Shown here: positions 19,620-27,990 of the stretch, one piece after another
Numbering within the stretch: position 1 is the stretch's first letter
Layout: every line of letters begins with the position of its first letter
Assembly (NCBI GenBank): GCA_032718475.1
Contig: JAUCBJ010007812.1
Span: forward strand, 1-29,010
Source of the DNA: Nemertoderma westbladi
Taxonomy: Eukaryota; Xenacoelomorpha; Nemertodermatida; Nemertodermatidae
DNA length: 29,010 nucleotides
Direction of reading: 5' to 3'
Notes under the pieces: model-generated
Databases searched by the model: none
Told to the model about the DNA's origin: nothing
The model's input: the letters and a program-made list of their open reading frames with translations, nothing else
Made by a program: the position numbers and the translations under genes

Positions 19620-19725
19620 AGCTGTAACGTGACAATTAGCCGTAACGCGACTTTTAGAGTAGCCGTACCGCGACTTTCAAAGTCGCGTTTCGGCTAATCT
19701 CTCCAAAAATTAGCCGTAACGCGAC
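19620..19725. repeat. Cluster of CCGTAACGCGAC motifs with a hairpin
   Basis: Copies of AGCCGTAACGCGAC or close variants lie at 19620, 19638, 19661 and 19712, with one in the opposite orientation at 19682-19695. The copies at 19661 and 19682 form a hairpin with 17-bp arms and few mismatches. The motif is the reverse complement of the tandem motif at 16992-17048. Confidence 0.9.
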
Positions 19726-19888
19726 GACACCCCCCTAGTTCTAGTACCATATTCCTGCTTACTTTACAATATCCTACAAACAAAGAAAATACTATATGAA
19801 GGTAAATAAAATAATCCAGTCTTAATTTATCGCTGTCCTAATTACCTAATATGTAATTGTGATGTGAATACCCCAATGTAAATGAATG

Positions 19889-21289
19889 TTAATGAGATGA
19901 TATATATTTCGCGATCAACCTGTCAGTCAGACCGCTATTTGATTTGTCCATCTTTCTCTCCATCAATAACCGCTTCCCTTTTGCGAAATCCATCTCGCTA
20001 TCAGATCTCATAAGACTGTGAATTAATATTTGGTTCCACAAGTCACGCTGAGCGTTACTCCCACCAATCAAGGCGACCTCTTGTCTGATTGGGTACATTA
20101 AATCAGCTGCTTTTCCATAATCATCTCCGTTAAAGGCGACCGCTGCCTCCTGTAAGGCACATCCAACCTTTCTGTAAACACTCTTTTGAGTTCCTTTCAT
20201 TTCCTCGTGAAGTAATTCCTTAACACTAGTTTTTATTTCAGCTACGGCCGCATCATCTTTGGCGCCAAGAGCAACAAATAAGCAGTGAAGATCGTTAAAT
20301 ACAAGGACATGATCCTCATTGTGACTATTAGTTATTCTGTAGAGATGATCCCATCTATCTTCAACATCTATGCCCTCCATAACCAGACGTTGCAATAGTG
20401 AACCCGCATCAACAATGTTCAAGAGGCAAGGATCTTTCTTGGTCATGTCCGCGACAATATTATCATATATATCCAAGGCAGCCAAATGTTCATTCAATTC
20501 AATATGGTACAGAGCCCAATGCCAATAGTTGTGGCAGGATGCCATATCGCTTTTGCTCCAGTTAACAACTGTTGTAGATGCAAATTCCACCCCTTTTTTC
20601 TGAAACCCCTGCATTTCATAACAATGCAATAGTGCATGAGTTGCCCAACCATCTTCCTTCGAAATCTCTAGGGCTTTCTTAGCCATTGTTTCTGCCTCTG
20701 CAAATTTATTTGTTTCTTCCAAACCGAAAGCGTACATACCAAGCAGATAGCTGTACATTGGCATTGAAGGTTTCCACAGCGGTATCACACCAGCCACAGA
20801 ATCGCGAATATTAGTGGACTGACCCAAATAAAAATAACTATCATGCGCTAGTTTAATAGCTAGTATGTCTGTAGGGCATTCAGTGATTATATCTTCCCAT
20901 ATTTGACACGCTTCGATCATCTTATCTTTAGCAAAAGATTCCACAGCTCGAACGTGCATCTTCTGTATAGGTGTCACGTGGTCATTATTCTCTGCAAATT
21001 CCACCATTTCTTTTATATCATTTTGAAAAGCTTCATCTGTTTCGAAACACTTTCCCGTTCCCATCGTTTCGAGTGCATTCACAAGCACTTTACCCATAAT
21101 GAAATCAGTGTCGGCATTTGTCATGGCGTTCAATGTACTCTCAATGCCTCCAATGGAATCCATATTAGACCAGGTAATATACTGGGTGAGTGACGCATCA
21201 AACATCTTAGCTGCTTCATTACTGGTTGTACCGAGGTCTATACCGTAAGTATTCCATTCCTGACAGTCTCGCCAATGTCTGACAGACAT
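19889..21289 (-). CDS. ttc38: Tetratricopeptide repeat protein 38 (TTC38)-like, intronless
   Basis: A complete 466-residue protein from ATG (21289) to TAA (19889-19891), close to the length I recall for vertebrate TTC38 (about 469). It has the family's order of landmarks: RDCQEWN at the N-terminus, then LGTTSNEAAKMFDASLTQY (residues 19-37), SIGGIESTL, KLAHDSYFYLGQSTNIRDSV (146-165), MYAFGLEETNKFAEAE with KKALEISKEDGWATHALLHC (TPR-like helices, 185-223), DMASCHNYWHWALYHIE (248-264), FNDLHCLFVALGA (331-343), and IGGSNAQRDLWNQILIHS (408-425). TTC38 is a soluble TPR-fold protein without a well-defined molecular role, so I assign none. TTC38 has several exons in vertebrates; here one exon holds it all, with no poly(A) tract after the stop to prove retrocopying. 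The frame is intact, so it is probably functional. The start has a purine at -3. Confidence 0.93.
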   Translation of the reverse strand: MSVRHWRDCQEWNTYGIDLGTTSNEAAKMFDASLTQYITWSNMDSIGGIESTLNAMTNADTDFIMGKVLVNALETMGTGKCFETDEAFQNDIKEMVEFAENNDHVTPIQKMHVRAVESFAKDKMIEACQIWEDIITECPTDILAIKLAHDSYFYLGQSTNIRDSVAGVIPLWKPSMPMYSYLLGMYAFGLEETNKFAEAETMAKKALEISKEDGWATHALLHCYEMQGFQKKGVEFASTTVVNWSKSDMASCHNYWHWALYHIELNEHLAALDIYDNIVADMTKKDPCLLNIVDAGSLLQRLVMEGIDVEDRWDHLYRITNSHNEDHVLVFNDLHCLFVALGAKDDAAVAEIKTSVKELLHEEMKGTQKSVYRKVGCALQEAAVAFNGDDYGKAADLMYPIRQEVALIGGSNAQRDLWNQILIHSLMRSDSEMDFAKGKRLLMERKMDKSNSGLTDRLIAKYISSH

Positions 21290-22540
21290 TTCTCCACTTA
21301 TAATGTAAAATTAAATTTTTATTTCAAAATACAACCTTATAGTATCAAAACCATTATTCGTGAAACAATATATTTACATTATGATAATAAAATGGCATGA
21401 TGATATTTATATTTATATAAACCAATATTATATGAGAAATTAATAAATAAGAATTCAGTAACTCGCAATTAAAGTAACCGATTGACAAGCAGGATAACAG
21501 TTCCCTACATATGTCTTAGATAGAGTCCATGGACAGTAATTCCAAAGCGCATTGCACATTGGATATTAACATAAGCTAAATTGGCGTTGTTGGTTGGTTG
21601 GCTGATTGATGGCTGTATCATAGTTATTATATGCGAATAGTGGTATTGCACAGAGCATAAATACTGTCGATTGGTGCACACCGCTAAAGTATCCCCCCTC
21701 ACCCCCTTCTTGGCGCTGCACATGTATTCCAGGCTTATTATTATTGTCATGTAGTAACGGACGATCTGTGTATCCAATGCCACGGGTAAGAACACGAACC
21801 CCTGGAACCAGGACCAGAATTCTGCATTGCAAAGTTTCGTAATAATTCAATTTTTATATCATATAACCAGTATAACCTACCCCTGCGGTATATTAGTAAA
21901 ATGGTTTGGTCAATAAATACAATAAAGTGAATGAGTACATACCAGTTGCACACAACTCAAATTGATAAAGTAAGAAGATGTTAAATACATACAAATCGGA
22001 TTGCTTCACAGATAATAAACACGTACGTTGTTACTAAATTTGAAAACAGACCGCGTATATTATATTGCTTATCTCATCTTTAAAATATCGATAAATAATT
22101 ACTATGGAATTGCTTCAAGATTATTCACCAAGAATAAAGGAGAAAAAATAACCTCCAATGATGTATATTGTTGGGGATGTCTAGCATTCGTTGTATGTGT
22201 CATACCGATATTTGGTATCCTCTGCAGATAGAGCCCTGTAAAGCAGTGTCACCATCAACGGTAAACACAAATGTTGTGCAACAATCATCAAGTTATCGGA
22301 TTTCTGCAATAATTTTTTATGAACCCCTTAAGCTGCAAATATGCTAAACAAACTGAGACTGGATCGGAGGACTTCAATAAGTCAACAAAGACTGAGGAAA
22401 AAAGATATGTCTCTCTTTCTTAACCCTTTCGGTACTGATTCTACAATTTTTTGGAAAAATGTATAGCCCCAACGACCTGAATAAATTTGAGCAAAACCAT
22501 TTATTTTTGTTAAATAATAATGTCGTAATAAGTTGAACTA
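21290..22540. other. Region upstream of the TTC38-like gene, no gene seen
   Basis: AT-rich sequence that should include the TTC38-like promoter on the minus strand; I see no clear TATA at a usual distance. Several short minus-strand frames at 21505-21953 overlap one another and lack any domain. The 22028-22231 frame has no ATG. Confidence 0.4.
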
Positions 22541-22544
22541 CATA

Positions 22545-23475
22545 CTTTACATTTTCATCTCTAGGGGTTTTCCTGGTCGCTGATTTCATTTCTGATGTCA
22601 GTTTTTTCGACTGACCAACTCTAGGATGTCTGCGTCTGTATGTATGTCTGTTTGTCTGTCAGTCTGTCTGTCAAAAAATAAGGAAGCAAATTATGTAATA
22701 AAAACATTCTCCATGGGGGTTTTCCAGGTCGCTGATTTCATTTCTGATGTCAGTTTCCACGACTGACCAACACTAGGATGTATCTGTCTTTGTCTGTATG
22801 TATGTCTGTTTGTCTGTCAGTCTGTCTGTCAAAAAATAAGGAGGCATATAATGTAATAAAAACATTCGCCATGGGGGTTTTCCAGGTCGCTGATTTCCTT
22901 TCTGATGTCAGTTTCCACGACTGACCAACAATAGGATGTATCTGTCTTTGTCTGTATGTATGTCTGTTTGTCTGTCAGTCTGTCTGTCAAAAAATAAGGA
23001 GGCATATTATGTAATAAAAACATTCGCCATGGGGGTTTTCCATATCGCTGATTTCATTTCTGATGTCAGTTTCCACGACTGACCAACACTAGGATGTATC
23101 TGTCTTTGTCTGTATGTATGTCTGTTTGTCTGTCAGTCTGTCTGTCAAAACATAAGGAGGCATATTATGTAATAAAAACATTCGCCATGGGGGTTTTCCA
23201 GGTCGCTGATTTCATTTCTGATGTCAGTTTCCACGACTGACCAACACTAGGATGTATCTGTCTTTGTCTGTATGTATGTCTGTTTGTCTGTCAGTCTGTC
23301 AGTCAAAAAATAAGAAGGCATATTATGTAATAAAAACATTCGCCATGGGGGTTTTCCAGGTCGCTGATTTCATTTCTGATGTCAGTTTCCACGACTGACC
23401 AACACTAGGATGTATCTGTCTTTGTCTATATGTATGTCTGTCAGTCTGTCTGTCAAAAAACAAGGAAGCATATTA
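22545..23475 (+). repeat. 158-bp tandem satellite array, about six units
   Basis: The anchor CCATGGGGGTTTTCC occurs at 22711, 22869, 23027, 23185 and 23343, a constant 158-bp period. A more diverged first unit begins at about 22559. Each unit contains CAGGTCGCTGATTTCATTTC, TGATGTCAGTTTCCACGACT, then a GTCT/GTAT-rich microsatellite (TCTGTCTTTGTCTGTATGTA...) and CAAAAAATAAGGAGGCATAT. Units 2-6 are nearly identical, so the array expanded recently. A dispersed relative is at 4100-4262. Confidence 0.97.
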
Positions 23476-23545
23476 TATCCAATATTATATATGTTACTAC
23501 AGTCTGTATCTGAATAATGAACTAATGCAATACATCAGTATAATC

Positions 23546-23606
23546 AGAATAATAAATAAATAAATAAATTAGATAAATAAATAAATAATAAATAAAATAA
23601 ATAAGG
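23546..23606. repeat. (AAAT)n microsatellite
   Basis: AATAAATAAATAAATAAATT followed by further AAAT/AAAAT units with interruptions, just after the satellite array. Confidence 0.9.
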
Positions 23607-23765
23607 CCTAACTATATTAGTATGTAAGTAGACTATGTACTGCCTGCAGTTGCCAGACAGTGGGCCATTTTGCACCATTAACACATCTAAATGCAGGGAG
23701 TATTCAAAAATCATATATAGAATGGGCTGGATTGACTGGCGCTGGACAGGAAACGATAGGAACTC

Positions 23766-23820
23766 ATGTCTCAACAGTTAAGACATAGCGCAGTATGTCA
23801 TGTCTCAACTGTTGAGACAT
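23766..23820. repeat. Duplicated 21-nt palindrome
   Basis: A 21-nt palindrome, arms ATGTCTCAAC and GTTGAGACAT around a central T, is at 23800-23820. A copy with one arm mismatch is at 23766-23786 in direct orientation. This could be a protein-binding site or a transposon end; no partner was found. Confidence 0.8.
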
Positions 23821-24041
23821 AGGATTGGAAGGGTTAATTATGACAACACTTGAATTATTTTCATTATACTGTAAGATCCAGAATGGGCTCCACATGGTCC
23901 CATGTTATATATCTGACATTTCGAATGACCCAGAAATAGTGCTGAACATCTCTAAATTTCGAAACTAAACAGTCAGCCGAGTACCAAATAATATTACTGC
24001 TGATAAACTAATAGTAAGTTTTTAGGGGAGTACCGTACTTA

Positions 24042-24355
24042 CTAGGTCAAGCGAATTCGGACAGTGGAAATGAAATCCTTCCAGGCTTCCCGATTCTCCA
24101 TAGTTGTCGTAATTTTTCCCAAGTTAAGTATCCCTTTCAAGTTGATCTATATATGTTATAGCCGGTCGTCCACGACTACGCTTTCCACGAGTTGGTTACC
24201 AGAAAAGTAGATCTGGTATGACCTCGTCTTTACTTCGCCAGCAGTGCCCACTGAATCTTAATCTGCGTTCACGGAGGGTGGTTGATACAGGTGGTATTGT
24301 ACCATAAAGCTCGGCGTTTGTCATGCGTTGTCTCTATCTAGTAGATGTAAAATTA
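24042..24355 (-). pseudogene. LINE ORF2 C-terminal tail remnant
   Basis: Reading leftward from about 24355: (stop)RQRMTNAELYGTIPPVS, then TTLRERRLRFSGHCWRSKDE, VIPDLLFW, stop, PTRGKRSRGRPAITYIDQL and ERDT. After a frameshift comes TTMENREAWKDFISTVRIRL with a terminal stop at 24042-24044. MTN.ELYG, RERRLRF.GHC.R, GKR..GRP...Y.D.L, M..RE.W and a final R.R are the usual C-terminal tail of one group of animal non-LTR retrotransposons. Three in-frame stops and a frameshift show decay. It could belong to the same family as the RT core at 14835-15640; I cannot prove it. Confidence 0.85.
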
Positions 24356-25780
24356 TTCAATGAATATTTAAATCCCTCATGAGATGGTACAGTATATATT
24401 TATTTCTTCATTAGTTATGTATTGATGCAATAATGTAAATGTACATGTAAAAGCTTTTGTGGGATAACTGATTCGTTTGCCTTGCTGGCCAGTTCCCCCC
24501 CGGTCGCTAGAATACTCTAAAAGGGATCTATAGGTAAAATAGTGCAAGCTACCAGCTTATTGGCTGATGGGCTGTACGAGAGTATCTGGGTTCTGTTCGA
24601 TCAGCCAACCAGCTTAGGGAGGTTGCCTTAGCCCTGCTGTCCGCATCGGCCAATAGAATTTGAGTGGGCGTTGATTTTGACCTATCCCAGAGCTACTGAA
24701 CTGAATTTTCCTATCTCACTGCTCATCCTCTGTGTTGAACGGGAGCTTCGGGGAATAAGGGTAGTTGGTATCCTCGTATAGTTAAGTAGTCATATGATTT
24801 TATATGATTCTGTTGTTGTGTTCCCATTTTCGCCATAACACCGGCTTTTTGGGAAGAACTCTAGTAAAACTGCTTAAATTATCGAAAGTATAAACTGTTA
24901 TCTAATCAATCAACTAATCAACAATCGACCGACCTAATTACTTATCTGATCTAATTAACTCACTATTAATCATATTGTTTGTACTGTTATTTACCGTCAG
25001 TTATTAATTGTATCTATTTGTTGATGGAAATATTGCTCTTTGGAGAATACGGATAAATCACCCAAAATTCCCAATTTTCTTGATACACTACAGGTTAGAG
25101 AGACAGGCTATATATAACAATTGCGATTTATATTAATGTGGTGTGTATTGAATCTAATGTTATTTAGCAGACCCTACATGAGTCAATTGCTGCTCTCTTT
25201 ATGTGTGATCAAATTTACTGACGGTCGGCAGAATAGTGTGCATGATTGTGATTGGTAACAAAGCATTTCCTAAAGAATGCGCCTTATACTTTAATCATAA
25301 GCAGTATCGTTGCGTTTAGTATAAGTCCTAGTTCTGTTTAAATAGATAGAGCGCCACGTCCTAAAGGAACTGTTAATATTTCCCGAAAGCCAATAATATC
25401 TGTCAGAAATTAATTAATAACGATCAATCGAATAATACAGTAAGTTTACACTGCAACCTTACACTGCAATAATAAAATTTAAGCAGCCGAATTCAGCCTC
25501 CCGGGTGTAGATCCATCGGGTGAATGATCGCGCATGGGCTGACTTCGGGTAATGTTTTGTTTATTAGCATAAAATATTGTCGTATGCTAAAGGTGTTTTA
25601 ATTAACTAAAAGACATATAAATTTTGGCAGGTTAAACTGCTAAAGGTCTTCAAAAGCGCGAACAATAACAGTTTATCTTCGTATTGCAGTGTAGGCATTA
25701 AATACAGTTTAATATTGTTCTGGTAAGAACAATAACAGTTTATAGATCTTATTGCAGTAAGCAATAAGGTTGCAAAATAC
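24356..25780. other. Intergenic stretch, promoter-like motifs only
   Basis: No gene. Around 24560-24670 there are inverted and direct CCAAT-like sequences (GCCAACCAGC, GGCCAATAGA) followed by GAGTGGGCG, but no TATA or coding sequence. A short direct duplication (GAACAATAACAGTTTAT near 25659 and 25727) occurs before the 38-bp repeats. Confidence 0.35.
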
Positions 25781-25787
25781 CGTAGTG

Positions 25788-25940
25788 ACCGGTAACCTGA
25801 ACCGGTACTTCTGTAGGTCAGTAGGCCCAACTGCCAGAACCGGTACTGCTGTAGGTCCGTAGGTCCAACTGCCAGAACCGGTACTTCTGTAGGTCTGTAG
25901 GCCCAACTGTCCTAACCGGTACTGCTGTATCAGTACATTA
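25788..25940. repeat. 38-bp tandem repeat carrying ACCGGT
   Basis: Units AACCGGTACTNCTGTAGGTC + NGTAGGYCCAACTGYCNN place ACCGGT at 25801, 25839, 25877 and 25915, exactly 38 bp apart. There are about 3.5 units. Confidence 0.95.
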
Positions 25941-26092
25941 GTATTATTCGAATTTGATTGGTGTATACCGGTAGGTCTTAGTACTTAATCAGGGACTGCA
26001 GCCCTGAAATTCTTATTGAGATTCTACTTATTTCTGTCGGTTTTATTTACTAGTAGGCTAATATTGAGCAGAAGGCGTGTGACCCTGCTCAG

Positions 26093-26675
26093 ATTGTTCA
26101 GATAATTGTAGGCTGAGCTGCTGTCTGACTGTTGTTGGGTTTGGAGAGATTACGGCGTGTGTAGAGTTTGTCTGATAAAGTGCCGTTAGTAAGTTGGGGC
26201 AGCCATATGCTGTAAGGTCAATCCCCTCTTAAAGAATAAGTCGTACTACCGTGTTAGAACGCATACTAACTAACTGTTTCAGAATCTGCATATACTGTAG
26301 TTTATTTAGGCTTGATCGTAGTCTGCCAGTGTTTTAGCCTGTGTTTGTTTGTGTGGTCTGTTCAGGTACCGTAATAGTTATTACTCAGATATTTTGTAGG
26401 CTGGATTGTTGTCTAGCTATTATTAGGTCTGAAGAGATTGCTGTGTGTGTGGAGTTGGTCTGATAAAGTGCTGTTAGTAAGTTGGGGCAGCCATATGCTG
26501 TAAGGTCAATCCCCTCTTAAAGAATAAGTCGTACTACCGTGTTAGAACGCATACTAACTAACCATTTCAGAATCTACACGTACGGTAGTTTATTTAGGCT
26601 TGGTGGTAGTCTGCCAGCGTTTGGTTTGTATTTTGTGTGAGTATTCTGTACGGGTAGCGTAATATTTATTATTCA
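26093..26675 (+). repeat. 288-bp direct tandem duplication
   Basis: Two adjacent copies, offset by 288 bp (AGCCATATGC at 26201 and 26489). They share a long near-identical core from CTGATAAAGTGC through GGGGCAGCCATATGCTGTAA and GGTCAATCCCCTCTTAAAGA to GTTAGAACGCATACTAACTA, and a less conserved remainder. No coding potential. Confidence 0.95.
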
Positions 26676-27604
26676 GAGTTTATGCGATTATTCGCAACAT
26701 TCATGTCCCCAAGTTTATTCCTACAGTAATTGTGCTTGTTATACATACCGTTATAGTTAAATTAACCCCGGTACTACACGGGCTGCTTGGCGTAGGACAA
26801 GACTGGTGACTTTGTGCTTCGGTCACTCCAGCAGATGCCGTGGTTCTTTTAACTGTTCAAGTATATTTAACTACTGATTATTTGTTATACCGGTACTTGT
26901 ACCTAATTTAGGGTTTAGTGTACAGTGCTTTCCGGAGTAATTAGTGTGGGCAGTATATTTGTGTTGTAAAGTAGTTGATAGGCACATTCGCTAGCTCTAT
27001 TAACTTCTAGGTAGGAACACTCCGTGATACATAACGTAGTACCTATAGCGATACGGTTATAGGTCGTCAGGCGGTGGTATTTTCCTATCTGGACAGTGCA
27101 ATATATTTACTACTACTTATTATTTCAAATACCGTAGTACCCTGTCCGTTGTAATAACCAGAATTCTAACCCTTTGTTAGGCTGGTTTGTAGACTTCCTG
27201 TAAAATTACCCTAAAAATTTCGTACGTAATATTTTGTTGTGTTTTAATTAGAGAATTAATCTCACCCATATCGTAAGTAATTTGTAGTATTAAGTAACTT
27301 AGGTAAATTAGAATTATCAGTTTTAGTGTCTCAATAAGTAACACTTCACTGAGAGCGCACAGCTTCTGTGTAGTGATTCCCCCAGAAATAATAACATTTA
27401 TTTCAAATATTGACAAAAAACCCTTTTTAAACGGGTATATATCTATTATAAATCAACTCAAACGATTTATAAATAGTAGGCCTGCCAGACAACAACTAGG
27501 TCTCAATATCAGTTGGACTACTGCTTAAATAACGGTAATAAAGTAAGTTAAAGTAACCAAGTAACCTTAAAATATTCAGAAATTCAATTATTCTAAAAAT
27601 AATT
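26676..27604. other. Leader-like non-coding stretch
   Basis: No gene. It contains one ACCGGT (26889) and scattered TACCGTA-like sequences. The only frame of note, minus 27177-27416, shows no domain. Confidence 0.35.
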
Positions 27605-27860
27605 GACATACCGGTATTTACCATAGGCTTATTATATTTATTTCTATAAATTTGAGCTGAAATCATACCGGTATTCTGTAATTAATTCTAGTCCATAATT
27701 ATACTTATATACTATAAGTGTAAGCTGTATACCGGTATTCACGATAGGCCTATTATATATTTATATATATTTGTGCTAAAATTATATACCGGTACTCTGT
27801 GACAAATCTAGTCTGTAATAATACTTATATATATATTATAAGGATACCGGTATTCTAATA
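27605..27860. repeat. ACCGGT-bearing tandem repeat, about 121-bp unit
   Basis: ACCGGT lies at 27610, 27667, 27731, 27788 and 27846. The pair spacing (57, 64, 57, 58) and the shared flanks (CATAGGC.TATTATAT, TTTG.GCT.AAAT, TCTAGTC..TAAT.ATACTTA) define two copies of a composite unit of about 121 bp plus a partial third. Confidence 0.85.
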
Positions 27861-27990
27861 TATTGTATATATATCACGTTACACTAAGTAACGGTATCGG
27901 TAATAAATCGCTAGGCTTGCGGTCATACTGAATTACCAGACTTGCTTTAACTGAAACTATAGTAGTAGACATTCAACTGTATAGCTAAAC

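Noticed and set aside
21505-21953. Three overlapping minus-strand frames upstream of the TTC38-like gene
   Set aside because: Mutually overlapping in different frames, no domain and AT-rich composition like the surrounding DNA.
22028-22231. 67-codon frame with a hydrophobic Cys-containing C-terminus that looks membrane-like
   Set aside because: It starts with TTG and contains no ATG at all. It could be an exon, but splice signals and homology are lacking.
24815-24845. Primer-binding-site-like TGGCGAAAATGGGAAC on the minus strand
   Set aside because: No LTR with matching ends found on either side and no retroviral-type coding sequence in that orientation.
25788-25940. 38-bp repeats, considered as a CRISPR-like array
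   Set aside because: The repeats are directly adjacent with no spacers, in a eukaryotic context. The same applies to the 36-bp and 45-bp arrays.
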